Assembly: GCA_964518595.1 (NCBI GenBank)
Contig: CAZFHA010000016.1
Coordinates: forward strand, 1-64,000
DNA: 64,000 bases
Source: CAZFHA01 sp964518595
Lineage (GTDB): Bacteria > Bacillota > Clostridia > Saccharofermentanales > Saccharofermentanaceae
Reading direction: 5' to 3'
Shown: positions 33,683 through 42,513 of the stretch, one piece after another
Position numbering within the stretch: position 1 is the first letter of the stretch
How the letters are laid out: every line of letters starts with the position of its first letter
Translations under genes and position numbers: made by a program
Notes under the pieces: model-generated
Told to the model about the DNA's origin: nothing
The model's database searches: none
Seen by the model: the letters and a program-made list of their open reading frames with translations, nothing else

Positions 33683-34321
33683 TTAACGGGCAGCCAAGGC
33701 CGCTACCGCAGCCTCTGCAGCGGTTGCCGCATCAGGAGTATAGATATCAGCACCAACAGATTGGGCAAAAGCATCATTCACTGGAGCACCACCAACCATG
33801 ATAATAACTTTATCACGAATGCCGGATTCAACAGCACGATCAATAACAGGTTTAATCTCACCCATAGTTGTAGTTAAGAGAGCGGAGCAGCAGATAACAT
33901 CAGCTTGTTGCTCAATAGCGGCTTCTACAAAGGTTTCAGCCGAAACATCTACACCTAAATCAACAACTTCCAAACCTTTGCCTTCCATCATCATGGCAAC
34001 TAAGTTTTTGCCAATGTCATGAAGATCGCCTTTAACAGTACCAATGAGAACTTTTCCTCCTGATTTTGCCCCTTCAGAAGCCAAATAAGGCTTCAAAATT
34101 TGCGTTCCAGCTTTCATAGCCCGGGCGGCAATCAATACTTCTGGTACATAGACTTCGTTATTTTTAAACTTAACACCAATAACGCCCATACCAGCCAATA
34201 AGCCGTCATTTAAAATTTGTTGTGCGGAGATGCCTTCTTCCAGAGCCTGAGTCACCAGCGCAGCTACATCTTTAGCCTTGCCCTTTTGTAACAGTTCAGA
34301 AATTTGATTTAAGATTTCCAT
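33683..34321 (-). CDS. Corrinoid (B12-binding) methyl-carrier protein
   Basis: A 212-residue carrier of the MtaC/MtbC/MttC type. An N-terminal four-helix cap (about 1-85) is followed by the cobalamin-binding Rossmann domain with DLHDIGKNLVAMMM, the His being the lower cobalt ligand, then DLGVDVSAETFV and the phosphate-binding VGGAPVNDAFA. AGGAGG precedes the ATG. It is first in a minus-strand group that continues with the UroD-thioredoxin methyltransferase, the RACo activator and CobW. No MtaB-, MttB- or MtrH-like substrate methyltransferase is encoded nearby. Confidence 0.94.
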   Translation of the reverse strand: MEILNQISELLQKGKAKDVAALVTQALEEGISAQQILNDGLLAGMGVIGVKFKNNEVYVPEVLIAARAMKAGTQILKPYLASEGAKSGGKVLIGTVKGDLHDIGKNLVAMMMEGKGLEVVDLGVDVSAETFVEAAIEQQADVICCSALLTTTMGEIKPVIDRAVESGIRDKVIIMVGGAPVNDAFAQSVGADIYTPDAATAAEAAVAALAAR

Positions 34322-34662
34322 GTCGGTTCTTCCTCCTACAGGTTTAACTTATATCTGATTTTGCCCACATTGTATCGAACAACGCTTTGAACTTCTTGCA
34401 TAATATCATTATTTTTTGCACTATTTTGCTCTTTTCCATAGGATTTTACGAATTTTTTCTGTTCCTATCGCCCAAAAAGGCTAAAACAATCATTTATTCT
34501 TTTATGCTATTTTACCTATAAGTTTAGTAGGAATTAGAAGTTAGGGGCAAACGCAATAAGAAATTTTATTTAACAATAGCCTATCTGCGAATATTACTGG
34601 TACTTCTGAGATTATTCACATAACATTTTCATAATCAATTAAGCCAAATTCCATATTTCCTA
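34322..34662. other. Non-coding A/T-rich gap between divergent genes
   Basis: It holds the regulatory regions of the corrinoid operon (minus) and the hydrolase gene (plus). Apart from the AGGAGG of the corrinoid gene I see no gene, RNA, CRISPR or recognisable cobalamin riboswitch motif. Confidence 0.5.
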
Positions 34663-34671
34663 TGTTATAAT
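34663..34671 (+). promoter_or_regulatory. Extended -10 promoter of the alpha/beta hydrolase gene
   Basis: TGTTATAAT is a perfect TGnTATAAT element about 107 bp before the chosen start codon. No recognisable -35. Confidence 0.55.
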
Positions 34672-34778
34672 TGGCAGTGCCTTCTAACCTTTTAACAAAT
34701 GAAAAATAGAAATATATTTTGTCATTAGTGCTACTAGGAATTAGATGTAGAGTTATTTATATTATGTGCGGTGAAAAA

Positions 34779-35543
34779 ATGAAAGAATATACAATAAAAA
34801 ATTCCGTATACAAAATACGTTATCATGATTTCGAGGGGAAAGGTATTCCCATTCTTTTTATCCACGGCTTAGGTTGTTCAGGCTCCTATGACTATCCCAA
34901 TGTAGCAGTTCAAACTGAACTTTTACACAACAGACGTATTATGATTGATTTATTGGGTGCCGGATATAGTGACAAACCAATCCATTTCAATTACACCATT
35001 TCTGAGCATGCAAAATATCTGTGCGACTTCATTGAAGACTTAGAAATTGAGCAATTCATTTTGTTTGGTCATAGCATCGGAGGCGCCGTAGCATTAGCCT
35101 TGGCAAACTTATGCGAAGAAAAGGTTGTTAATATTATTCTAAGTGAAGCAAATTTGGATAGCGGCGGCGGATTAACTAGCAGCGCAATTGCAGCCTTTGG
35201 AATAAATGAATTTGTTAAGACTGGTTTTGATAAAATAATTGAAGAAAACAAGAAATTCCATAACGAAAGATGGGTGGCCAGCTTTTCCTTATGGTTACCC
35301 CAAGCGGCTTATCTACTCTCACGCTCAGCCGTGGATGGACAAGAGCCTACTTGGAGAGAAATATTATATTCTTTGAAGTGCCCCAAAACATTTATTTATG
35401 GCGAGAAAAGCTTGCCTGACCCAGACATGCAGATTTTGATCGAAAATAATATACATATAGAAATAATTCAAAATGCCGGTCACTCCATGGCCTGGGAAAA
35501 TCCTCGGGGTTTGGCAGTCGCAATTAAAAATGCCATTGTGTAG
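34779..35543 (+). CDS. Alpha/beta hydrolase
   Basis: About 254 residues with the alpha/beta-hydrolase core: LFIHGLGCSGSYD (oxyanion hole region), IDLLGAGYSDKP, the nucleophile elbow GHSIGGAVALAL, an acid near GEKSLPDPDM and the catalytic His in NAGHSMAWENP. There is no signal peptide. The start is uncertain: ATG at 34779 or at 34764, neither with a strong ribosome binding site. It lies opposite the corrinoid operon and next to the PocR-AraC gene. Esterase or C-C hydrolase activity cannot be distinguished. Confidence 0.82.
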   Translation: MKEYTIKNSVYKIRYHDFEGKGIPILFIHGLGCSGSYDYPNVAVQTELLHNRRIMIDLLGAGYSDKPIHFNYTISEHAKYLCDFIEDLEIEQFILFGHSIGGAVALALANLCEEKVVNIILSEANLDSGGGLTSSAIAAFGINEFVKTGFDKIIEENKKFHNERWVASFSLWLPQAAYLLSRSAVDGQEPTWREILYSLKCPKTFIYGEKSLPDPDMQILIENNIHIEIIQNAGHSMAWENPRGLAVAIKNAIV

Positions 35544-35593
35544 AATTAAGCGAATCACTAGTCTATAATATGAATAAAAGCCAAGTCTGAAAT

Positions 35594-35611
35594 AGCTCCT
35601 GTAAAGGAGCT
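35594..35611 (+). terminator. Hairpin between hydrolase and small membrane peptide genes
   Basis: AGCTCCT (35594-35600) pairs with AGGAGCT (35605-35611), 4-nt loop, without a T-run. It could terminate weakly or shape the leader of the 35637 gene. A TATAAT lies at 35564-35569. Confidence 0.4.
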
Positions 35612-35636
35612 CCTTGAGTCATAAAGGAGGCCTATT

Positions 35637-35762
35637 ATGAATGGATACCTGATAACAGCTCTATGGACTCTGGTTAATCTTAGCGTAGTTGCCGGAATGG
35701 TTTATCTAATCTTTCGTCTACTCCGTTGGCTCAAGTCTGAGAACAAGCTTTCTTCCAACTAA
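35637..35762 (+). CDS. 41-residue single-span membrane peptide
   Basis: A short gene with a textbook AAGGAGG seven bases before the ATG. The product has one hydrophobic helix (LITALWTLVNLSVVAGMVYL, then IF) followed by a basic RLLRWLK stretch and a polar tail. No family is recognised. It sits between the hydrolase gene and the end of the convergent PocR-AraC gene. Strong translation signals and a clean membrane topology argue that it is real. Confidence 0.6.
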   Translation: MNGYLITALWTLVNLSVVAGMVYLIFRLLRWLKSENKLSSN

Positions 35763-35781
35763 TAACTAGACCCTGATCCAA

Positions 35782-37155
35782 TTATTTTTGCTTGCCCAGT
35801 GCACCCTTCGCCGTCTCCGCTACTAAGAGATTACGCCCACGGGATTCACGATATTTTCCCGGGGATACACCGGTTTGCTGTTTAAACACCCGAGTGAAGT
35901 AGCTTTGGCTTTCAAAGCCCATCAAGCTGGCGATATCGGCCGTTTTGATGTTATCCTGGAGCAGCAGTTTTTTACTCCCAGCAATCCGCAGGCGGTTGAG
36001 ATATGTCGAAAAATTGCAACCCATTTCCTCTTTAAATAATTTGCTAAAGTACGTCGGTGAAAGGTAGACCTGAGCTGCCACTGCCTCCAAAGTCAGTTTT
36101 TGCGTATAGTTTTGGCGAATATAACTAAGAGCTTTATGGAAAACATCCACATGCTTAATGGCAGCAAAACGAAACATAGAGTCCATAAATCCAGTAATAA
36201 TATCTGTCAGCCAAAAACACAAGGCATCCACAGAATTGATAGTATTAATTTGCACCATATAGTGGTGGTTTAGGGTCAAAGTAGCTCCCGGCTCTGATCC
36301 CATCTCAATGGCGGCTCGTGATATAAGAACCAGCAGTTCAAAGACCCGAGCCTTCATTTGCTGTAAGTCACCCCCTAAGGAGAAGAAAATATAGCCCAGT
36401 AGTTCATTGAGCTGCTTTTGGGCTTTGGCCTTATCCGAATCAATAATACTCTGAATGAGCTCCCGCTCCATTTGGAAAGGGTAATCATCTAGTGATTTAG
36501 AAGTTTCGCCCTTTAGCTGCGAAATATAATCGTTAATTTGTCCCTGCATATTGTCGGAAGCTTGCTTATCTACCAACTCTCGGGCGGTAGCCGCATTGTT
36601 TAGAAAACCCACTGCCATGAATAGGAGAGTAGAGTAATGACTCACAGTCCCAGGGTCAACATAGGGGATCTTTTGCAGTACCCGATGCACCTGCTCCCAG
36701 GCCTCAGCCGACAATGAACGACTCATTTCTAAATCAATACCAATAAAATCCTCTGGCTCTACCATCAGAAAAGGCCCAGCTGTAATGGCGGCTACCACGC
36801 CTTGCTCTCCGATTACCGGCGAGGCAAAGCAAGTTAATCCTGAGGGACAGAAATAAACATACTTACCACCGAATCGCTCTGACTGAGCCAATCCATAGCG
36901 ATGCACATGCTGACACAAGGTTCTACTTTGGTCATCCATCTGCAATAATCCGCAAAAATTGCAACTGCCGCAAGCCGCCTCGGTTTCGTAAATTACTTCG
37001 CCGGAAACGGAAAAAATCGTGCAACCCAAGCCGGTAGAAACCGAAAAAGCATCTGCACAATTTCTAGCCAGCTGAATATCAAACGCAGGGGTTCCCCCCC
37101 TAATCTTCTGCTCATCAAACCCTACTACATTCTTGAAGCGATTCTCTATCACCAT
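35782..37155 (-). CDS. PocR-domain AraC-family regulator
   Basis: A 457-residue regulator. The N-terminal PocR ligand-binding domain (about 25-170) has a Cys-rich set: CGSCNFCGLLQ and LCQHVHRYG. A helical linker follows. The C-terminal AraC domain (about 345-440) includes ESQSYFTRVFKQQTGVSPGKYRE. PocR domains sense small molecules such as propanediol and related compounds and often control B12-dependent pathways. With a corrinoid methyltransferase operon 1.5 kb away, that operon is a good candidate target; the sugar ABC genes on the other side are the alternative. Direct repeats upstream suggest autoregulation. Confidence 0.88.
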   Translation of the reverse strand: MVIENRFKNVVGFDEQKIRGGTPAFDIQLARNCADAFSVSTGLGCTIFSVSGEVIYETEAACGSCNFCGLLQMDDQSRTLCQHVHRYGLAQSERFGGKYVYFCPSGLTCFASPVIGEQGVVAAITAGPFLMVEPEDFIGIDLEMSRSLSAEAWEQVHRVLQKIPYVDPGTVSHYSTLLFMAVGFLNNAATARELVDKQASDNMQGQINDYISQLKGETSKSLDDYPFQMERELIQSIIDSDKAKAQKQLNELLGYIFFSLGGDLQQMKARVFELLVLISRAAIEMGSEPGATLTLNHHYMVQINTINSVDALCFWLTDIITGFMDSMFRFAAIKHVDVFHKALSYIRQNYTQKLTLEAVAAQVYLSPTYFSKLFKEEMGCNFSTYLNRLRIAGSKKLLLQDNIKTADIASLMGFESQSYFTRVFKQQTGVSPGKYRESRGRNLLVAETAKGALGKQK

Positions 37156-37209
37156 TTCTGAAGCTCCCCACCAGGGCGAAACCCTAAATTGTCAAATCTC
37201 TAGGCTAAA

Positions 37210-37251
37210 ACTACTATGATCTTTTCTCTATACTACCGTAATCTTTTCTTT
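37210..37251 (-). promoter_or_regulatory. Direct-repeat operator before the PocR-AraC gene
   Basis: Two 20-bp direct repeats, 37210-37229 and 37232-37251, identical at 16 of 20 positions with a fully shared ATCTTTTCT core. The 22-bp period (two helical turns) is the classic geometry of AraC-family binding sites. They lie 55-96 bp upstream of the regulator's start codon. Confidence 0.6.
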
Positions 37252-37409
37252 CTGAGTAGTGGGTAAAAAATAACCTCTGCCTGGGAGCAAAGGTTAAAGA
37301 AACCGCTTATAGAATATTGAAAAACAGGCGAATCGAAATTACTATCCATATCTCTCCTCAGCGAGCCTTGATTTTCCGACCCGGAAAATGTCTTGTTATT
37401 TAGCCAAAG

Positions 37410-37430
37410 AGTCCTCTCGTAGATAGGACT
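37410..37430 (-). terminator. Hairpin after the ABC transporter operon
   Basis: AGTCCT (37410-37415) pairs with AGGACT (37425-37430), followed on the minus strand by CTTTGG. A second hairpin, ATTTTCCG/CGGAAAAT (37371-37389), lies just beyond. Together they probably end the ABC transcript. Confidence 0.5.
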
Positions 37431-37439
37431 TGCCAGAAC

Positions 37440-38279
37440 CTATCCCTTTACTCCTCCCACCGCTAAGCCGCTGGTTAAACGTTTTTGTACCACCGCATAA
37501 ACTAACATCGTTGGTAGCATGACCAGAACCATTCCCGCAAACATGGCTCCCCAGTCAGTGGCATAGCGCTGAATTTCCATTAGGTTACTAAGACCCACCG
37601 GCAAGGTACGTTTGTCAGGGGTAGAAATCAAAGTCAAGGCCAGCATATACTCATTCCAGAAGGCCATAAATCCGAACATAGCAACAGTAACTAGGCCTGA
37701 TCTAGTCATGGGCACAATAACCCGCATCATTGTCGCCCAATGGCCACACCCGTCAATCACAGCCGCCTCCTCATAATCCTTGGGAACAGAACGCAGATAA
37801 TTAGACAGGAGGAATACATAGAAAGGTAATGCCGTGCCTACATATACGATACAGAGAACTAAACGATTGTCCAAGAAACCATTTTTTAGTTGTAAAAAAA
37901 TTGGCACCACTAAGTAGTTAGCATTAATAAAGAGTCCCGCCATAATTAGTAGCGTGATCAATTTATTTAATTTAAAGGAAAATCGGCTTAAGGCATAGCT
38001 ACCCATAATCGTTACCATCAATAGTCCACCCAGGGAAAGAAGGGTAACCCATACTGAGGTAACAAAATACGCCCCCATGTTTGCTTTTACTATGGCATTG
38101 TAGAAATTATTCCAATGAAGCCCCGAAGGGAGACCCCAAGGACTAGATAGGAATTCTTCACTGGTCTTAAAGGCCGAAGAAAAGGTCCAAAAGATTGGCA
38201 CTACCACAGCAGCAGTAAAAATAATCATCACCATGCGAAGAAGCCAGCGACTTAACTTCTGGGTATCTCTATCTTTCAT
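37440..38279 (-). CDS. Sugar ABC transporter permease, MalG type
   Basis: A 279-residue inner-membrane permease with six predicted spans. The cytoplasmic EAA loop is EEAAVIDGCGHWATMMRVIVP, which contacts the ATPase. It is the last gene of the SBP-permease-permease operon, 3 bp after the MalF-type permease. No ATP-binding subunit is encoded, as is common where a shared MsmK-type ATPase serves several importers. Confidence 0.94.
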   Translation of the reverse strand: MKDRDTQKLSRWLLRMVMIIFTAAVVVPIFWTFSSAFKTSEEFLSSPWGLPSGLHWNNFYNAIVKANMGAYFVTSVWVTLLSLGGLLMVTIMGSYALSRFSFKLNKLITLLIMAGLFINANYLVVPIFLQLKNGFLDNRLVLCIVYVGTALPFYVFLLSNYLRSVPKDYEEAAVIDGCGHWATMMRVIVPMTRSGLVTVAMFGFMAFWNEYMLALTLISTPDKRTLPVGLSNLMEIQRYATDWGAMFAGMVLVMLPTMLVYAVVQKRLTSGLAVGGVKG

Positions 38280-38282
38280 AGG

Positions 38283-39203
38283 CTAACCCTCCCCATCCGC
38301 TGTTCGGGTCAAACGACGGCTAATTAAAGATAGTAGAAAAGCAAAGACAAAAACCGCCACTGCCACCGCCATGCCGTAACCGAAATTGGCATTAGTAAAA
38401 CCCTGACGATACATGTAGGAAAGTAACACCTCTGATCCTCCTGCCGGTTCTCCGCGAGTCATTGTCTGCACAAACAAGAAACTCATATTAATATTAGAAA
38501 CCACAAAGAAGACCAAGGTTACTCGGATTGTACTCCAAATTAAAGGCAAAGTTAGAGTAAAGAACTGCTTAACCCGTCCACAGCCGTCAATATCCGCCGC
38601 CTCATATATCGACTCGTCAATGCTATCCATACTGGCAATATACATAACCATATAGTAACCAATGGCTTGCCAAATCATGGCTACGGCAATAGCCGGAAGT
38701 ACCGTATCTTTTTCGCCTAACCAGCCCCGAGTTAAACTCTCTAAACCTATAAAACGAAGAGTAGCATTAAGAATTCCACTGTTCACTGAATAAATATTCT
38801 GAAAAAGTGTTCCTATTACCACCACAGACAAGACATTGGGGAAAAAATAAATAGTCCGATAAAAATTTCTTTCCCGTAAAAAGCCGCGGGACAGAGAGGC
38901 CGCCAAGAAAAGTGCCAAGGTCATAGTCACTGTCGTAACCACAGCCATTAAAAACATAGTATTACGAAAAGACTGCCAGAAGCGGTCATCTCGTAGTAAG
39001 GTCTGATAGTTTTCTAATCCAATAAAGGTTTTCGTTGGCGAAAGTCCACTCCACTTATAGAGGGAGGTGGAAAACATGGATAAGGCCGGACGAATCATAA
39101 AATTGCCGTAGAGAAGTAAAAGCGGCAAGAGACAAACAAGTAAAAAACCTGTCCGGCGCCCTTTTAAGCGCATATATCTTTTAATTTCCTTTGTCTTCCC
39201 CAT
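38283..39203 (-). CDS. Sugar ABC transporter permease, MalF type
   Basis: A 306-residue permease with six spans and the EAA loop YEAADIDGCGRVKQFF. It partners the MalG-type permease downstream. It lies 118 bp after the binding-protein gene; no clear terminator is seen in that space, although a CAGTGGCAGG-type hairpin (about 39280-39304) follows the binding-protein gene and could favour its expression. Confidence 0.94.
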   Translation of the reverse strand: MGKTKEIKRYMRLKGRRTGFLLVCLLPLLLLYGNFMIRPALSMFSTSLYKWSGLSPTKTFIGLENYQTLLRDDRFWQSFRNTMFLMAVVTTVTMTLALFLAASLSRGFLRERNFYRTIYFFPNVLSVVVIGTLFQNIYSVNSGILNATLRFIGLESLTRGWLGEKDTVLPAIAVAMIWQAIGYYMVMYIASMDSIDESIYEAADIDGCGRVKQFFTLTLPLIWSTIRVTLVFFVVSNINMSFLFVQTMTRGEPAGGSEVLLSYMYRQGFTNANFGYGMAVAVAVFVFAFLLSLISRRLTRTADGEG

Positions 39204-39279
39204 TTTACCTTCCTCATTTGAATTCTTACAAAGCCTCTACTTATATAACTAGGAATGAGACACGCAAGCGGAAAAATAG

Positions 39280-39306
39280 ACAGTGGCAGGATCTACCCTG
39301 CCACTG
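39280..39306 (-). terminator. Intercistronic hairpin after the sugar-binding protein gene
   Basis: CAGTGGCAGG and CCTGCCACTG form a perfect 10-bp stem around a short loop, about 15 bp beyond the binding-protein stop codon. The permease genes continue downstream, so it likely stabilises or partly attenuates the transcript, giving more binding protein than permease. Confidence 0.65.
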
Positions 39307-39321
39307 CACCTTGAAAAGCTT

Positions 39322-40701
39322 CTATTTAACAATATGATCTCTCACCTGTGCCGAAACTTCTTCCATGTGCTCCGCCCACTGGGTACCGGTCATATTACCA
39401 CTAAGCACTTCACCAACCTGAGCAAAGAAATCATCACGAGGAATAATCTCTGTTCCCTCTACAGGGGCGAAATTTCCGATATAGGGTTTATAACCATCTT
39501 CAAAAATCTTCATAGCTTCATAGGTAGCATCAGACACGTATGGTTTCAGCTTGTCTACCGCACCTTTGATCGGTGGAACCCCTTTGGATAACTCAGCATT
39601 CAGGGCAATAGCTTCATCGCTATACTGGAAGGCCAAAAATTCTTTAGCCAGATCAATATTAGCGGCAGCCGCCGGAATATACATTTCTTCACAAGAAGTA
39701 AACAGATATTTATCTTTAGCCGTCTTATCTACCGGTGGAGCTGTAAAGCCCCAGACAAATCCTTCTTCCTTAGGAGAATCAGCCATTTCACCTTCAAACC
39801 AAGTACCATTGGGTATCAGGGCGGCTTTACCCAAGACGAACTGTGCCTGAGCTTCTGAGAATTGCATTGCCTGGGTACCCGGTAGCAGAAGTCCGTCCGT
39901 ACCGATCTTAGCAATGTTGTCCAGAGTCTCAATCACCTTGGGATTTTTCCAAGCACCTTCAACATAGTTCAAGCAATCATCCATCACTTGACTACCAGCA
40001 GCAGAAGCAATGGAAGGAATAATTAAACATTCTAAATACGAAGGATGAGAACCTTGGTAGGTAAAAACTGAGCGATCGGTAATTTTGTCCTTTAACCCAA
40101 AGAAATCTTCCCAGGTAACCGGTGGTTTCAAACTGGATTTTTCAAAGAAATTCTGGTTATACCAAAGCCCGGTGGGAGAATAGTATAATGGCGCCAAGTA
40201 GATCTTACCATCGCCGTATGGCTGCAGTAATTTAGAATCTAAGAAGCCGTCTAATACTTTCCCTTTCAATTCCGTGGTAAAGACGTCAGATAAATCTGCC
40301 AGTCCCTTATCTTTGATTAAGGCCTGAGCTACACCGGAGTTATTGGTGGAAGGAAGATAAATAAAATCCGGTGGGTTGCCTGATAAAATTTGCGGGCGGA
40401 TAACATCACCAATTTGGGGATTGATGGTAAGCTCTACCTTAACCCCAGGGTGAGACTTTTCAAAGAGTGCCGCTACTTTTTCCCAGTAATCTGCCCCATA
40501 GCCACCCTGAAAAGCCGCTACTTTTAAGGTAGTTGATTCTCCCGAAGCCGTAGTCTCTTTACTGCTGTCAGCCGCGGCTGTGGTTTCGCCACCTTTAGTG
40601 GTAGCTCCTGCTGTAGTTGCACCGCCAGAACCGCCGCCGCAACCACTAATCAGCCCTATGGTCATTGTTGCCAGCAAGGCAAAAGCCAAAATTTTCTTCA
40701 T
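39322..40701 (-). CDS. Extracellular sugar-binding lipoprotein (ABC SBP, family 1)
   Basis: A 459-residue solute-binding lipoprotein. The signal peptide ends in the lipobox LISGC. A Gly/Thr-rich linker with repeated ATTKGGETT-type sequence follows, then a family 1 SBP body (LKVAAFQGGYGADYWEKVAALFEKSHPGVKVEL). The ATG at 40701 has AAGGAGG and gives the signal peptide directly; the open frame upstream is non-coding. It is first in the operon with two permeases. The ligand is a disaccharide or oligosaccharide, probably the GH94 substrate. Confidence 0.94.
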   Translation of the reverse strand: MKKILAFALLATMTIGLISGCGGGSGGATTAGATTKGGETTAAADSSKETTASGESTTLKVAAFQGGYGADYWEKVAALFEKSHPGVKVELTINPQIGDVIRPQILSGNPPDFIYLPSTNNSGVAQALIKDKGLADLSDVFTTELKGKVLDGFLDSKLLQPYGDGKIYLAPLYYSPTGLWYNQNFFEKSSLKPPVTWEDFFGLKDKITDRSVFTYQGSHPSYLECLIIPSIASAAGSQVMDDCLNYVEGAWKNPKVIETLDNIAKIGTDGLLLPGTQAMQFSEAQAQFVLGKAALIPNGTWFEGEMADSPKEEGFVWGFTAPPVDKTAKDKYLFTSCEEMYIPAAAANIDLAKEFLAFQYSDEAIALNAELSKGVPPIKGAVDKLKPYVSDATYEAMKIFEDGYKPYIGNFAPVEGTEIIPRDDFFAQVGEVLSGNMTGTQWAEHMEEVSAQVRDHIVK

Positions 40702-40985
40702 CGTAGTCCTCCTTTTCCTTCGGTCAAGTAATGAGGGCATTAGCCTATGTCCCATCCTGGTAAAATCAAAGTCAAAATAAGAGCATAATCTCTCCAACAT
40801 CGCCCCAAAGAAAAATCCATTCTTTTTGCAAACCTTCAAAACAGATCTTAGATTTGGTCAATTTGCGAGAGCAGCATGGAACTGATATCTAATACACCTA
40901 GTTTGTTTGTATGTGCAGTTTAGCATGGGTTCTTAAAGTAAGAGAATGGACAATCTGACTTAATGAAATGGATTATTTAAGATCG

Positions 40986-42308
40986 TTAAAACCCTGGCTG
41001 GTGATTTTTACGCATAAAGGCCTCATAAGAAGGCTGATAGAGCTGCAGAACTTCCTCACCGCTAATCTGCTTGACGGGAGCCTCTAAATAGAGAAGCCAA
41101 AGGCTGGTCTCAAAGGAAACTTTAGCAATACCAAAAACACTGTTGAACTCGGGAATAAATGCCCCCTTCTGTAAGTAGTTTTTATCGATTTCTTTCAAAT
41201 AGCCAGGAATTACGCCTCCATCCACACCAATAAAAGCCGGAAATCCCGGACGGTCGACAAAATAAAGATTCCCATATTCCGGTGTAGACCAAAGTTCAAA
41301 TATTCGTTTAACCGTCTCTACTTCTTTCCCATACTTGTAGGCTACAAAGCCTGTGGAGGAGGGATTCACTGTAACGAGTCCTTCTGAATAGGCATTAGGC
41401 ATGTCTAAGGAAAACATACCCAGATCTGCTTGGGGGCATTTTTCCAGCACAGAGGCCGCAAAAAAATCACCATTAAAATGCATCGCCGCCTTCCCGGTTC
41501 CCAAGGCATCAATGGCCATGTCATAGCTACAGGACAAATAATTCTGATTCACGTAATCTTGCTGAAACAGGGATAAATAGTAGTCAATAACCGCTGAAAG
41601 TGCCTTATTGCCCGACCACTTTTGGCGATTATGCAGTAAGTCCTGAGAAAGGCTTAAAAGTCGCTCTTGACCCAAAGCCTTGCTCATACCATCTGACATC
41701 CAAATTTGTGCTACCCAGGGTTCTTTTACCATGTATAAGGGCGTAATCTGTGGGTCTTTCAAATGAATTTCTTCCAGAAGACGAATAAATTCTTCCCAAC
41801 TTTTTGGTTCCTCCAACCCCAGACGCTCAAAAACGGATCGGTTATAAATCACCCCATGCACACCTTGGAGTGACTGAAGGGGGAAACCATAAATTTTCCC
41901 CGCTCTCTTAATTGCTTCGGGTTCTTTCAACTGCTTTACCCAGCTTTCAGAAGAAAGATCAACACAGAATTTTTCTGGCACTAAACGATCATAAATATCG
42001 GGAATATTATAGTCAATGATATCGGCACTCTCCCCGGAATTTAATTTCATTGTCATAATTTCCAGATACTGATCGTCCGGAATAATCTGACATTGCACAA
42101 TAATATTTTCTTCTTGGGCAAGTTTAGCAATCATAGCCTTCAGTCCGGAATAATAGCGAGACTGCTGAATCATAGCTGTAATCACAACCGGGCTCCCTTG
42201 TATCTTGGAGCTGCTAGCCGCCGAAAAGCTTTGGCAGCCCACTAAAGATAATAGTGACAGCTTTAAAATGAAAAGTAAAATTCTTCGATATCTCCTTGAT
42301 ATACCCAT
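40986..42308 (-). CDS. Second extracellular sugar-binding lipoprotein
   Basis: A 440-residue family 1 solute-binding lipoprotein; signal peptide with lipobox LVGC. The body shows ESADIIDYNIPDIYDRLVPE and GKIYGFPLQSLQGVHGVIYNRSVFERLG. It is a single gene, divergent from the YesM-type sensor kinase, and has no permease partner of its own. Binding proteins placed beside such kinases sometimes act as ligand sensors. It could therefore deliver the sugar signal to the kinase or be an alternative receptor for the ABC permeases. Confidence 0.9.
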   Translation of the reverse strand: MGISRRYRRILLFILKLSLLSLVGCQSFSAASSSKIQGSPVVITAMIQQSRYYSGLKAMIAKLAQEENIIVQCQIIPDDQYLEIMTMKLNSGESADIIDYNIPDIYDRLVPEKFCVDLSSESWVKQLKEPEAIKRAGKIYGFPLQSLQGVHGVIYNRSVFERLGLEEPKSWEEFIRLLEEIHLKDPQITPLYMVKEPWVAQIWMSDGMSKALGQERLLSLSQDLLHNRQKWSGNKALSAVIDYYLSLFQQDYVNQNYLSCSYDMAIDALGTGKAAMHFNGDFFAASVLEKCPQADLGMFSLDMPNAYSEGLVTVNPSSTGFVAYKYGKEVETVKRIFELWSTPEYGNLYFVDRPGFPAFIGVDGGVIPGYLKEIDKNYLQKGAFIPEFNSVFGIAKVSFETSLWLLYLEAPVKQISGEEVLQLYQPSYEAFMRKNHQPGF

Positions 42309-42469
42309 AAAAAGCCCTCAAATTGACCCTTTAGCCAACACCATAACAGGGACATTATAACCCGTTTCCTGTCGCTTTACAAAAACACTGCCCAGCATGG
42401 ATTATTTGATACTCCCCACATAGAAACTGTGATTTTGTCTAAAACAGAACGATTTCCAGCCTATATATT

Positions 42470-42478
42470 TGCTATACT
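42470..42478 (+). promoter_or_regulatory. Extended -10 promoter of the sensor kinase operon
   Basis: TGCTATACT (TGnTATAAT, one mismatch). Transcription would start near 42485, which excludes initiation at the upstream TTG at 42469. Confidence 0.5.
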
Positions 42479-42513
42479 ATCTACAAACAATCTCGTTGTG
42501 GGGAGGGATCAAG

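Noticed and set aside
40560..40640. Threonine/alanine-rich repeat in the sugar-binding lipoprotein as a mobile or tandem repeat.
   Set aside because: It is the ordinary flexible linker found after the lipobox of many clostridial lipoproteins.
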